Shown one piece after another: positions 29,177-39,100 of a stretch of DNA of 64,000 nt. Made by a program: the position numbers and the translations under genes. How positions within the stretch are numbered: the stretch's first letter is position 1; every line of letters begins with the position of its first letter. Source of the stretch: Dolomitihabitans soli. GTDB lineage: Bacteria; Actinomycetota; Actinomycetes; Streptosporangiales; Streptosporangiaceae. The stretch lies in assembly GCF_022213955.1 (NCBI RefSeq), contig NZ_JAKNTW010000032.1:1-64000 (forward strand), read 5' to 3'. The notes beneath the pieces are model-generated. The model saw only the letters and a list, made by a program, of their open reading frames with translations, ran no database searches and was not told the DNA's origin.

Positions 29177-31732
29177 ATGCGCCGACTAGCCGCCTTGCTC
29201 CTGGCTCTCGCCGTGGCGATCGGGCTGGCCACCCCCGCCGTCGCCGCCGCACGACTGACCGCCGCCTTCACCCTCACGGGTAACCAGGGGAAGTTCGTGG
29301 TCAGCAATCCCAACAGCACTCCGGTCACCGGCTGGTCGATCCAGTTCGATCTGCCCGCCGGGGTCACCGTCGGCAACGCGCAGAACGCGACCACCACCCA
29401 GACCGGGACCCGGGTCAAGCTGACGCCCGCCTTCTACATCAACACCGTCCGGGCGAACGGCACCACCGAGCCCTACAGCCCGACGGTCACCCTCAGCTCC
29501 GCCGTACAACCGACGGGCTGCACCATCAACGGGGCGAACTGCGACGGAAGCGGCGATCCGCCGCCACCGGACGCGCCCGTCACCGCGAGCTTCTCGGGCA
29601 GCGGGACAACGGGCAGATTCGTGGTGAGCAACAACACCGACGCCGCGCTCAACGGCTGGTCGATCACCTTCGACCTGCCCGCCGGGGTCACCGCGAGCGG
29701 CGCGCAGAACGGGTCGCTGAGCCAGAGCGGCCGGCAGGTCACGCTGAGCCCGGCCCACTACAACACCACGGTGCCGGCCCGCGGCTCCACCGAGCCGTAC
29801 AGCCCGTCCTTCACGCTCAGCTCGGCCGCCGAGCCGGCCAACTGCCGGATCAACGACGTGCCCTGCGACGGTTCCGCCGACCGGCCGCCGGGTGCGCCGG
29901 GCGGCCTGCGAACCCCGGCCAGGACCACCACGACCGTCTCACTGGCGTGGGACGCCTCGGCGGCCGGCACCCTGCCGATCACCGGCTACCTGGTCTACAA
30001 CGGCGCGACGCTCGCCACCACGGTCACCGGGACCGCCGCGACCGTGACCGGCCTGTCCCCGAAGACCGAGTACACCTTCACCGTGAAGGCCAAGGACCGC
30101 AAGAACACCCTGTCCCCGGCCAGTACGGCGCTCAAGGTGACCACCAACGACCCGGCGGAGGACACCCAGCCGCCCACCGTCCCCGCGAACCTGCGCAGCA
30201 CCGGCACGACCTCGGCCACCGTCTCCCTCGCCTGGGACGCCGCGACCGACAACAAGGGCGTCGCCGGCTACGAGGTCTACGCCGGTGACACCCTGAAGGC
30301 CACCGTGCTGGGCACCACGGCCACGGTGAGCGGGCTGTCGCCGTCCACCGAGTACGGCTTCAGCGTGCGGGCCCGCGACCTGTACGACAACGTCTCCGCG
30401 CGGAGCGCCGTCCTGCGGGTGAGGACGGCCGACATCGTCGGCAGCGGCTACGCCCGGGTCGGCTACTTCGTCCAGTGGGGCATCTACGGCAGGCAGTACT
30501 TCGTGCGCAACCTCGACACCACCGGCGCGGCGGCGAAGCTGACCCACATCAACTACGCCTTCGGCAACATCGACCCGGTGAACCTGACCTGCCTCCAGGG
30601 CGTCACCAAGGGCACCACGGCGAACCCGCAGGACCCGAACCAGGGCGACGGCGCGGGCGACGCGGACGCCGACTACGGCAGGCCGATGAGCGCGGCGCAG
30701 TCGGTGGACGGCGTCGCCGACACCGGCTGGGAGAAGCTGCGCGGCAACTACAACCAGCTCAGGAAGCTCAAGGCCAAGCATCCGCACCTCAAGGTGCTGA
30801 TCTCGCTGGGCGGCTGGACCTACTCCAAGTACTTCTCCGACGTGGCCGCCACCGACGCGGCCCGCAAGAAGTTCGTCGCCTCCTGCATCGACATCTACAT
30901 CAAGGGCAACCTGCCCGTCTACAACGCCGCGGGCGGACCGGGCAGCGGCGCGGGCATCTTCGACGGCATCGACCTCGACTGGGAGTGGCCGGGCGCGGAG
31001 GGCCACGCGGGCAACCACATCGGCCCGAACGACAAGGCGAACAACACCCTGCTGATCGCCGAGTTCCGCAGGCAGCTCGACGCGCTGACCGAGGAGACCG
31101 GCAAGCGCTACCAGCTCACCGCGTTCACCCCGGCCGACCCCGCCAAGATCGCGGCCGGCTGGGACCTGCCGGAGGTCGCGAAGAGCCTGGACATCTTCAA
31201 CGTCCAGGGCTACGACTTCCACGGCTCGGGCAGCGACAACTCCTGGGAGCCCAACCGCACCGGCCACCAGGGCAACCTCTACGCCGACACCGACGACCCC
31301 TACACCTTCCACTTCAGCGTGGAGAACGCGGTGGACACCTACCTGAACGCCGGGGTGAACCCCCGCAAGATCACCATCGGGCTCGCCTACTACGGCCGCG
31401 GCTGGCAGGGCGTCACCGACGGCGGGAAGTCCGGCGAGTGGCAGGCGGCCAACGGCGCGGCACCCGGCCAGTTCGCGGAGGAGGCGGGCACCCGTGGCTA
31501 CAGCAACCTGGTGGCCTCGGTCCCCAACTGCACGCCCCGGCACGACGAGCAGGCGGTGGCGACCTACTGCTTCACCGGCAACGGCGGGCAGTGGTGGAGC
31601 TTCGACGACACGTGGGCGATCGCCAAGAAGACCGCGTGGCTGCGGAGCAAGGGCCTGCTCGGCGCGATGATCTGGGAGATGTCCGGCGATCCCGGCCTTC
31701 TCACCACCGCTGTGGACGCCGGGCTGAGGTGA
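29177..31732 (+). CDS. Secreted chitinase: CBM2-CBM2-Fn3-Fn3-GH18
   Basis: 851 residues. Signal peptide (RRLAALLLALAVAIGLATPAVAAA), two CBM2-like modules (about 28-120 and 138-232; each with GWSI.FDLPAGVT and a closing cysteine pair), two fibronectin III domains (about 236-320 and 332-425), then the GH18 barrel. Catalytic motif DGIDLDWEW spans 596-604 with Glu603 as the acid. It degrades chitin outside the cell. The doubled CBM2 and doubled Fn3 give unusually long reach. ATG 29177 is favoured over an upstream GTG because it opens the signal peptide and follows AAAGGAAG. A 17-bp palindrome lies just upstream. Confidence 0.95.
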   Translation: MRRLAALLLALAVAIGLATPAVAAARLTAAFTLTGNQGKFVVSNPNSTPVTGWSIQFDLPAGVTVGNAQNATTTQTGTRVKLTPAFYINTVRANGTTEPYSPTVTLSSAVQPTGCTINGANCDGSGDPPPPDAPVTASFSGSGTTGRFVVSNNTDAALNGWSITFDLPAGVTASGAQNGSLSQSGRQVTLSPAHYNTTVPARGSTEPYSPSFTLSSAAEPANCRINDVPCDGSADRPPGAPGGLRTPARTTTTVSLAWDASAAGTLPITGYLVYNGATLATTVTGTAATVTGLSPKTEYTFTVKAKDRKNTLSPASTALKVTTNDPAEDTQPPTVPANLRSTGTTSATVSLAWDAATDNKGVAGYEVYAGDTLKATVLGTTATVSGLSPSTEYGFSVRARDLYDNVSARSAVLRVRTADIVGSGYARVGYFVQWGIYGRQYFVRNLDTTGAAAKLTHINYAFGNIDPVNLTCLQGVTKGTTANPQDPNQGDGAGDADADYGRPMSAAQSVDGVADTGWEKLRGNYNQLRKLKAKHPHLKVLISLGGWTYSKYFSDVAATDAARKKFVASCIDIYIKGNLPVYNAAGGPGSGAGIFDGIDLDWEWPGAEGHAGNHIGPNDKANNTLLIAEFRRQLDALTEETGKRYQLTAFTPADPAKIAAGWDLPEVAKSLDIFNVQGYDFHGSGSDNSWEPNRTGHQGNLYADTDDPYTFHFSVENAVDTYLNAGVNPRKITIGLAYYGRGWQGVTDGGKSGEWQAANGAAPGQFAEEAGTRGYSNLVASVPNCTPRHDEQAVATYCFTGNGGQWWSFDDTWAIAKKTAWLRSKGLLGAMIWEMSGDPGLLTTAVDAGLR

Positions 31733-31798
31733 CCGGGTTGAGATGAGCAGGCTGAGATGACGGGGCGCTCCTCGTCGTCACGCTGGACGTGAGGGTCG

Positions 31799-32764
31799 CT
31801 ACACCTCCGCCAGGGCGGGCAGCAGCTCCTTCTCCGACCACTCGAAGAACTCCTGCTGGTGGTCGGCGCCGATCTGGACCAGGGCGACGTGTGTGAAACC
31901 GGCCGCGGTGTACCTGCGCACCGCGGCCACCACCGCGTCCACGTCCGCCCCGCACGGGATCGTCTCCCGGAGGTCCCCGGGCCGGACCGTCTTCGCGTAG
32001 GCGGCGAAGTTGACCGGCGCAGGCAGCTCGGCCATCACCTTCCAACCCCCCACCGACCAGCGCCACAGCCGGTGCGCCCGGTCCAGCGCCGCCTGCGGGT
32101 CGCGGTCGTAGCTGATCGGGAGCTGGCCGTACACGGGCTTGTCCCGGCCGCCGTTGGCCACGAAATGGGCGACCAGGGCGGCGTCCGGCTCGGTGGCCAC
32201 CAACGCGTCGCCGTACAGCGCCGCGATGTCGCCCGAGTCGTCCCCGGAGGCCGCGATGGCGAGCGGGACGGGCAGTTTGGGCAGGTCGAAGAGCTTGGCG
32301 GAGTCGAGGTCGAAGAACTCGCCCGTGTAGTTCTGGTAGCCGCCCTCGAACAGCGCCATGATGACCTCGATGGCCTCGCGGAACATCCGGTGCCTGGTGT
32401 TGACCGGCGGCCAGCCGTGCCCGACCACGTGCTCGTTGAGGTTCTCACCCGCCCCCAGTCCCAGCGTGAAACGCCCCTGGGAGAGGACCCCCATGGTCGC
32501 CGCCTTCTGCGCCACCACCGCCGGGTGATACCTCATGATCGGGCAGGTCACGTAGGTCATCAGCGGCAGCCGCTCGGTCACCTGCGCCGCCGCCCCCAGT
32601 ACCGACCAGGCGTACGCCGAGTGCCCCATCTCCTCCAGCCACGGGAAGTAGTGGTCGGAGATGACCGCGTAGCCGAACCCGGCCCGCTCGGCCCTGGCGA
32701 CGTCCTCGACGAGCTGCCTGGCGGGCGTCTGCTCGCACAGCATCGTGTAACCGATCTCAGCCAT
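31799..32764 (-). CDS. LLM-class F420-dependent oxidoreductase
   Basis: 321 residues, luciferase-like TIM barrel. MAEIGYTMLCEQTPARQLVEDVARAERAGFGYAVISDHYFPW and LGLGAGENLNEHVVG are characteristic of the F420-using branch that is frequent in actinobacteria (glucose-6-phosphate dehydrogenase-like family). The enzyme transfers hydride between F420 and an organic substrate; the substrate is not predictable. ATG 32764 is preceded by GGAG at eight bases. Two longer in-frame extensions upstream have no homology. It converges with the chitinase gene. Confidence 0.88.
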   Translation of the reverse strand: MAEIGYTMLCEQTPARQLVEDVARAERAGFGYAVISDHYFPWLEEMGHSAYAWSVLGAAAQVTERLPLMTYVTCPIMRYHPAVVAQKAATMGVLSQGRFTLGLGAGENLNEHVVGHGWPPVNTRHRMFREAIEVIMALFEGGYQNYTGEFFDLDSAKLFDLPKLPVPLAIAASGDDSGDIAALYGDALVATEPDAALVAHFVANGGRDKPVYGQLPISYDRDPQAALDRAHRLWRWSVGGWKVMAELPAPVNFAAYAKTVRPGDLRETIPCGADVDAVVAAVRRYTAAGFTHVALVQIGADHQQEFFEWSEKELLPALAEV

Positions 32765-33009
32765 GCCGGATCTCCTACCCGACGAAAGCCGCATATCGCC
32801 CAAACGTGACGATTCTTGGCCGCCTACGGAGAACATCCAGCCGCTCTCGACCAGGCGAAGATCGAACATTCCCCAGTACTCGCTCACTCCGCACCTGACT
32901 CGGCCCGCGTGGCCGTCGTCGGCGAAACAGCCCGGCGCAGGCCGCTCGCCGACCCCACCGTTCGGTGGACACTCGGCCCGAACGGGGTGCCGCGGCGGCG
33001 CCGTGCTCG

Positions 33010-33143
33010 CCTGAGGTCGTACGGCCGGCCCAGTAGGCGTCATCGCCGCCGGGGATGGCGGTCCGTGGGGCGGCGGCACTCCAGCGGCTGTGGCCGGCCG
33101 CCGTGACGACAGGGCTGTGGGCCATGTCCCTTGCTCTCAAACC
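33010..33143 (-). repeat. Dispersed repeat, copy A (inverted)
   Basis: About 130 bases that align, in reverse orientation, with 41920-42052 at roughly three quarters identity by eye. Shared landmarks are GGGTTTG, ACATGG, TCACGG, GGCCACAGC, CTGGAGTG, CGGACCGCCA and GGCCGTA. The 68-residue frame across it is a by-product. The rest of the 32765-33616 gap has no gene; after about 33240 it becomes distinctly AT-rich. Confidence 0.65.
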
Positions 33144-33239
33144 CGTGCGTGGTGCGGGCGGAGGTGCCGCAGACGCATGGCCCTCCCTCCGCAGTCCGGT
33201 AGACCGCCTGAACAGTGAACGGGATTCCTCGGTGGACTA

Positions 33240-33616
33240 CCGAAGTGAGAGAGATATCTAGTGTGAATCACTACTCGGGAGGACGAAGCATGCTATAGCA
33301 GTGCGCCCTTTCGGGAGGCGTGGCTCGCAAGGAGACGTAAACCAAATCCGGAATATCTCGCCTTTTGGGCCACGATGGTTGAAATGAAAATATTGACGAT
33401 ATGGTGCCAGGGGCGGGGCGAGTAGCTCGACTTTACTTGGCAAAATAAGGCTGTTGGCATAGTAAGATGGAGTGCGGTTCAATAGTGAACCTGCTGGCTG
33501 TCCTGCCGGGCTGGTTGTGTAACGGATTGAGCGATTTGTTCCTTCGGCTGCCGATCCATTGGATATTAAAGGCGATTCACTGACGGGCTGCATATAAAGC
33601 ACTTAACCTTGCCTGC
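33240..33616. other. AT-rich gene-free stretch before low-GC cassette
   Basis: Base composition drops sharply here (runs such as GAAATGAAAATATTGACGAT and TACTTGGCAAAATAAGG) compared with flanking DNA. No convincing gene on either strand. It probably carries the promoter of the two-gene cassette that starts at 33617, and its composition suggests foreign origin. Confidence 0.5.
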
Positions 33617-34075
33617 ATGCGTGAGCCTGATTCCTCTTATGTGCGCAAAAAGTCCTGCACGGCGACTTGTGCCGCGGAGCTATGCATTGGGGATGAGACA
33701 TGGCTGACCCATCACACGTTCGATCACTTCCTCAACGAGCCCAGATACAGGGTCGAGCGAGAGGTCTCGCTGCTGACCGGCCGACTCTCTGTCGAGGAAG
33801 CGAGTCGCTACCGAAGGGCCTTGATAACCGTCAGCGATCTGGAGGGCGCAAGCGTGCGGTACACAACCGCAGGTAACCTGCGGGTGGCAGGGCTTGCGGT
33901 CGTTCACACGCCTGGGCGCGTGACCAAGGGGTGCGCGGCCGAGATGGAGCACGTCTCCGTGATCTGGCCGGCTGCTGATCCTGTCGTCAGGCAGGACATA
34001 CCGTGGCCGCCAGAGGTGACGCAAAGCTTCCTGAGATGCTTCAATGGGTATGAGCAGGCGGGGGTGACTAGATGA
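33617..34075 (+). CDS. Hypothetical protein 1 of low-GC cassette
   Basis: 152 residues, soluble, no recognised domain. It has a Cys-containing N-terminus, a LTGRLSVEEASRYRRALITVSDLEGASVRYTT centre and a C-terminus ending in SFLRCFNGYEQAGVTR. Codon use is much less GC-biased than neighbours. No clear ribosome binding site precedes the ATG. It overlaps the next gene by ATGA. The pair looks like a small transferred module (for example toxin/immunity or phage-related), but nothing in the sequence assigns a role. Confidence 0.6.
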   Translation: MREPDSSYVRKKSCTATCAAELCIGDETWLTHHTFDHFLNEPRYRVEREVSLLTGRLSVEEASRYRRALITVSDLEGASVRYTTAGNLRVAGLAVVHTPGRVTKGCAAEMEHVSVIWPAADPVVRQDIPWPPEVTQSFLRCFNGYEQAGVTR

Positions 34076-34542
34076 ACCTTGACTCGCTGGTCAAGCGTGG
34101 TCGGCTGCCTTGGCGTCCCGGATCTGAAGTATACGATCTTGATGTCTGGCACGAGTACGAAATCCCCTTGACCGGGACCTTCCGTGTGGGCGCAGATCTC
34201 GTCATGTTCACCCAGGTTCTCGAAAGCTCTCACGGCCTCTCCGCCTGGGCGTACGTTTGTGTCCGGCCGGAGGAGAGTGAGGAGTTCGGTGATGTCACCT
34301 TCGGCTCCACAGACGAGCTACGCGGGTTCGTCGAGGCTACGTTTCTTGATCGAGAAGCGGTGCTGACTCTCGCAAGGGACGATCGGATCATCGACCGCTG
34401 GACACGAAGCGATGTCACAAATGGACTGGTCCCTACCGTTGAAGGCTTTCTCAACCGGATCATCGGCAGCGTGAACGATGTCGAGAACACAGAACGCCGA
34501 GTTGGAGCCAAGTTCGCCGGGCTGGAAGCTGCGCTGACGTAG
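34072..34542 (+). CDS. Hypothetical protein 2 of low-GC cassette
   Basis: 156 residues, acidic, no recognised family. Segments YDLDVWHEYEIPLTGTFRVGADLVMF and AYVCVRPEESEEFGDVTFGS suggest beta strands; the end (TVEGFLNRIIGSVNDVENTERRVGAKF) is helical. It is translationally coupled to the upstream gene by ATGA and shares its lower GC. The layout would suit an immunity or antitoxin-like partner, but that is only inference from size and coupling. Confidence 0.6.
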   Translation: MNLDSLVKRGRLPWRPGSEVYDLDVWHEYEIPLTGTFRVGADLVMFTQVLESSHGLSAWAYVCVRPEESEEFGDVTFGSTDELRGFVEATFLDREAVLTLARDDRIIDRWTRSDVTNGLVPTVEGFLNRIIGSVNDVENTERRVGAKFAGLEAALT

Positions 34543-34591
34543 ACGCGATAGCTCCATGCTGCCTGCGTCCTCTGCGCACCGCGTGGGCATG

Positions 34592-34645
34592 TGCCGGGTT
34601 GGTGCGAAGGGGGCGCGTTGTTACGGTGGCTCGCCACCGCTCGCC
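34592..34645 (+). repeat. Dispersed repeat, copy B part 1
   Basis: About 55 bases matching copy C at 41920-41975: CCGGGTTGGTGCGAAGG, then GTTGTTACGGTGGCTCGCCAC. It is inverted relative to copy A, and the two face each other across the low-GC cassette. A short deletion relative to C removes the middle. Confidence 0.6.
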
Positions 34646-34773
34646 GCGTGGGCCGCCGCCGAGGATTGGAACAGCGCACCGGCCCCCAGCACGGTCCCGG
34701 CGGCGGTCCGCAGGAACGCCGCCCGGCTCATCGGCGCGCCGGGTGGCGGGTTGCCGTCGTTGTTGATCAGCAT
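34621..34773 (-). pseudogene. Truncated Tat-signal gene inside repeat copy B
   Basis: 50-codon minus-strand frame that opens with a ribosome binding site (GGAG five bases before the ATG) and encodes MSRAAFLRTAAGTVLGAGAL followed by FQSSAAAHA, a good Tat- or Sec-type signal with cleavage site. It then stops after ASGGEPP, exactly where the dispersed repeat begins. It looks like the 5' stub of a secreted-protein gene cut off by rearrangement. Whether the peptide is made is unknown. Confidence 0.5.
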
Positions 34774-34882
34774 GCCAGCTCCATGTGATCGAGAGGTAAC
34801 CCAGGCCAGTGCCCGCGAAATAGATGGTGATGGGCGAGTCGGAGGCTGCGCGCATGGCTATGCGCGATGCGATCACACCACC

Positions 34883-34990
34883 GGTATTGAGAAATCGATT
34901 GCCGAGAGCTTGAAACACAACTGACCCGGCGGCAAGGGCTGCGGACAACCTCAGTAGGACTTCAGGGAGATGGAGTTCGCCACCTTCCTG
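34883..34990 (+). repeat. Dispersed repeat, copy B part 2
   Basis: About 110 bases matching 42082-42191 closely: TTGAGAAATCGATTGCCGAGAGCTTGAAACACAACTGA, then AAGGGCTGCGGA and CCTCAG, continuing into the last 40 coding bases of the monooxygenase gene (GGACTTCAGGGAGATGGAGTTCGCC). Homology to copy C therefore crosses the stop codon of a real gene. Confidence 0.75.
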
Positions 34991-36117
34991 ACGGACCTGG
35001 CCATCAAGCCCTTCCATGGGACGTACGGGATGAGTTTGTAGTTCTGGTTCATGACCCAGGCCATGAACCGGCTCTCCGGAACCATCAGCTTGGCGACCCC
35101 ATCACCCTGCTTCTGGCAGCGCCCGGCGTAGTCGCGCATCTCCGCCTCGTAACGCGCGAACCCGGTGCGGTGGTCGCCCCCGGCGGCGGCCAGCTCACCC
35201 GCGAGGACGTAGGCGCCCACGACCGCAAGGCCGGTGCCCATGCCGGACAGCGGCGAGGCGCAGTAGGCGGCGTCCCCGAGCAGCACGACCCGGCCACGCG
35301 ACCAGGAGTCCATGTGAACCTGGCTGATCGAGTCGAAGTAGAAGTCGGGCGCGTCCCCCATGGCGTCGAGCAGCCGGGGAGTCTCCCAGCCGACCCCGGC
35401 GAACGTCTTCGCGAGGATCTTCTTCTGCTGCTCGACGTCACGGCGGTCGTAGAGCAGCGGCGGTGAGCCGAAATGGAAGATGGCCTTCGCCTCGGTGTTC
35501 CCCCGCGCGCTGTAGACGCCGACCAGCTTCCCCGGCGTGCTGTACACCTTGCCGCTGTGGTCCAGCCCGAGGTGGTTGGCAGTGGTGAAGATCGCTGTGT
35601 AGAGCCCCAGTTCCCGCACGAACCGTGACTCCTGGCCGAAGGCCAGCGCCCGGACGTTGGAGTGCAACCCGTCCGCCCCCACCACCAGGTCGAACCTGCG
35701 CGGTGCGGCCCGCTCGAAGGTCACCTCGACGCCGCTCGCGTCCTCGGTCATGGAGGTGATCGAGTCGTCGAAGAGATACTCGGTGCCGCCGGTCGCCTCG
35801 TACAGGATGCGCGCCAGGTCGCCCCGCAGGATCTCCACGTCGCCGGAGAACAGGTCGGCGGGCATACTCGCCAGCTTCTTGCCCGCGCTGTTGACGTACA
35901 TCATCGCGCCCATGTGCGTCTGCTCGCGTTCGATGGCGGCCAGCACACCCATGTCGCGCAGCACCGACAGATGGGCCTCGCCGCGGAAGTCGACCGCGTA
36001 GCCGCCCGCACGAAGGCTGGGCGCCCGCTCGACGACGGTCGGATTGAAGCCGTGCCGCCGCAGCCAGTAGGCCAGCGCGGGCCCGGCGATGCTCGCCCCT
36101 GAGATCAGAATGTCCAT
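34951..36117 (-). CDS. FAD-dependent monooxygenase (PHBH/TetX-like)
   Basis: 388 residues. The N-terminal dinucleotide motif ISGASIAGPALAYWLRRHGF binds FAD, VVGADGLHSNVR is the second conserved DG motif, and GRVVLLGDAAYCASPLSGMGTGLA is the GD motif. This is the group A flavin monooxygenase fold used for aromatic hydroxylation or drug inactivation. Its 3' end coincides with a dispersed repeat also found at 42.1 kb. The large BTAD regulator gene ends just upstream in the same orientation (74-base gap), so the two may be one unit. No signal peptide. Confidence 0.88.
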   Translation of the reverse strand: MDILISGASIAGPALAYWLRRHGFNPTVVERAPSLRAGGYAVDFRGEAHLSVLRDMGVLAAIEREQTHMGAMMYVNSAGKKLASMPADLFSGDVEILRGDLARILYEATGGTEYLFDDSITSMTEDASGVEVTFERAAPRRFDLVVGADGLHSNVRALAFGQESRFVRELGLYTAIFTTANHLGLDHSGKVYSTPGKLVGVYSARGNTEAKAIFHFGSPPLLYDRRDVEQQKKILAKTFAGVGWETPRLLDAMGDAPDFYFDSISQVHMDSWSRGRVVLLGDAAYCASPLSGMGTGLAVVGAYVLAGELAAAGGDHRTGFARYEAEMRDYAGRCQKQGDGVAKLMVPESRFMAWVMNQNYKLIPYVPWKGLMARSVRKVANSISLKSY

Positions 36118-36191
36118 GCCGCCGACCCTGTACGGCGACGCTCACCGCCCCCTCACCGCCCGCACACCGCCCGCACCGTCATCCCCCGGCG

Positions 36192-39100
36192 TCATGGTCG
36201 GTGAGCGAGCGCCTCGGCGACCCCTGGGAGATCCTCCGGTAAACCCACCAGCCGGAGCAGTTCCCCGTGCCCCAGCCGGCGGCCCGTCCGCACGGCCACG
36301 TCGTACGGCGGGCCGCCCAGGACCTCGCGCGTGCGGGCGGCGATCGGTGCGACGTCGGAGTCTCCGTCGAGCAGGACGCCGCGCAGCGACGCGGCGGCGC
36401 CGAGCAGAAGGGCGGCGGTGGCGGCGTCGCCCTCTCCCAGCGCGATCCCCGCGAGCGCCTCCACCGCGCGGGCCCCCTCCGGCAACGGACCCTGGGTGAC
36501 CGCGACCTCGATGGCCGCCCGGTGCCAACCGCGGGCCCCGGCGAGGTCGCCCATGGCCTCCAGGGTCTTGCCGAGCCCGTACAGGGCACTCGCCCGGTGT
36601 CCCGCACTCCTGATCCAGTGCGGCTCGAACCGCTCCAAGGCCTGCTCGTAGAGCCGGTGCGCCCCGGTCAGATCGCCCCGCAGCCTGGCGATGTCGCCGA
36701 GACCGCGCAGCGCGGCGGCCAGATAGGTGGGGGTGCCCGCGCGGCGTGCCAGTTCGGCGGCTCTCTCGAAGTCGGCGCGGGCGCCGGCGAGGTCGCCCAG
36801 GTGCCGTCGGTGGTCGCCCCGGTTGCAGAGCAGGTCGGCGAGGTCCTCGTCGGCGCCGAGTTCCTCGGTCAGGACCAGCGCCTCGCCGGTCAGCGTGAGC
36901 GCGGTCGGGTGGTCGCCGTGGAAAACCGCGAGGGCGGCCAGCGAGTCCAGGGCGAGCGCGGTTCCCCAGCGGTCGCCGAGCGCGCGGAAGCCGTCGGCGG
37001 CCCCGGTGAACTCCTGCTCGGCGGCGGCGAGATCGCTACCGGCCAGGTGGGAATAGCCCTGCATCAGCTCGACCACCGCCCGCTCCCACGGATCAGAGCT
37101 GGTCCGCCCGCGTTTGATCAACGCCAGTGACGCCTGCGGGTTCCCGGTGCTCGCATTGATCATGGGCCACAGGAAGGTGATCAGCGGGTGCGGGCGCGGC
37201 CGGTCTGGGGCGGACACGATCGCCTCGGTGACCGGCCGGTGGCGGGCCCACGCCTGCCGGCCTTCCGCGCCGACCGCCGCGGCCAGCGCGCACAGGACGT
37301 ACTCGTCCGTGAGTTCGGGACGGCGGTCGCCGATCAGGCCGAGGATGGCGACCGCCTGAGGTGTGGCAGACGTGCGCAGGCCGCGTATCCAGCGGTAGGA
37401 CGACAGCGAGGCGATCAGCCGGAGCGCCAGATCCACCTCCTCGTCCTCGATGGCCCGGTGCAGCGCGGTCTGGAGGTTCTCGTGTTCGGCGATGAGGACC
37501 TTCAGCCACCTGAGCTGCTCCGAGCCCCGCAGGAAGGGGTCGGCGGCCTGCGCCAGGTCGAGGAAGTGGTTCGCGTGCGCGCGTCGCAGGCCGGCGGTCT
37601 CCCCGGCTTCCGCGAGCCGTTCCGCGCAGTAGGCGTGGATCGTGTCGAGCATGCGGTAGCGGCCGTCGCCCACCTCGACCAGGGACTTCTCCGCGAGCGA
37701 ATCGAGTGTGCCCTCGGCGTCCGGCACTCCGCAGACGAGCTGTGCGGCTGCGGCGGTCGCGCCGCCGGAGAAGACCGTGAGGCGTCTGGCCATCACCTTC
37801 TCCGCCGTCGAGAGGAGGTCCCAGCTCCATGCGACGACCCCCCGCAGGGTCTGGTGCCTCGCTGCCGCCGTACGGCTTCCCCTGGACAGCAGCCGGAACC
37901 GGTCGTCCAGGCGGGCGGCCAGTTCGGCCACCTCGTGTGTGCGCATCCGCGCGGCGGCCAGTTCGATCGCCAGCGGCAGGCCGTCGAGCGCCGCGCAGAT
38001 CTGCCGTACGGTCGCGGCGGTGGCGGGGTCCAGGGTGAAGCCCGGCCGGACGGCTGCCGCCCGGTCGGCGAACAGTCGAGCGGCGTGGGAGGCGTCGAGC
38101 GGCCGGACGGGCCACAGGTTCTCACCGGTGATGGTCAGCGGCTCCCGGCTGGTGGCCAGGACGCGCACCGCCGGGCAGGTGGCGAGCAGCCCTTCCGTCA
38201 GTTCCGCCGCCGCCATCACGACGTGCTCGCAGTTGTCGAGGATGAGCAGCAGCGACCGTTCCGCGAGTGCCGTGATCAGCTTCGACATGGGCGTGGACTC
38301 CGCCGGTGCGGGAAGGAGACCGCCCTCGCGGAGCCCGAGCGCGCCGAGTACGGCCTGGGGCACCTCCGAGCCGTGCCGGAGCGCGGCCAACTCGACGAAG
38401 CAGACGTCGGTACGGCCGGCCGCGACCTCGATCGACAGCCTCGTCTTCCCCGATCCGCCCGGCCCGAGCAGGGTGACGAGTCGAGCGTCACCGAGCAGCC
38501 TGGTGACTTCGGCCAGGTCGTCCGCCCGGCCGACGAAGCTGGTGAGCTGGGCGGGCACGGCGGTCGGCCGGTCGCCGCGGAGCAGCGCCCGGTGGATCGC
38601 GGTCAGCTCCGCCGAGGGGTCCGCGCCCAGCTCGTCCGCCAGTCGCCGCCGCACGTCCTCGAACAGGACCAGGGCCTCCGCCGGCCGGCCGGCCGCTTGG
38701 AGGGCCCGCATGAGCAGGCCGTGCAGCCGCTCCCGCAACGGGTGCCGCCCGGTCAGCTCTTGGAGCTCCGGCACGGCCGCCCGGTGCTCGCCCCGCTGGA
38801 GGTCCGCTTCGATCCGGTCCTCAAGAGCGCCCAGCCGCCGCTCCTCCAGGCGTACGGCCTGCGCGGGCGAGGGCTCGACGTCGGCGAGCGCCGGGCCCCG
38901 CCAGAGGGCCAGGGCCGTGCGCAGCACCTCGGCCGCCCGGCCGGGCCGGCCGTTGCCCAGCGCGTTCCGCCCCTCGTCGGCCAGCCGCTCGAAACGGCGG
39001 GCGTCGACGTCGTCGGGATCTGCCGACAGCCGGTAGCCACCGGGGACCATCTCGATCACCGCCGCCTGCCGCAGGTCCTGACGAAGCCGGGACACCTGCG

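Noticed and set aside
33055-33261. A 68-residue plus-strand frame
   Set aside because: It lies within dispersed repeat copy A, its equivalent in copy C is not maintained, and codon use is unremarkable.
33258-33602. A 114-residue minus-strand frame in the AT-rich stretch
   Set aside because: No domain, no ribosome site and no neighbour in the same direction; likely open by chance in low-GC DNA.
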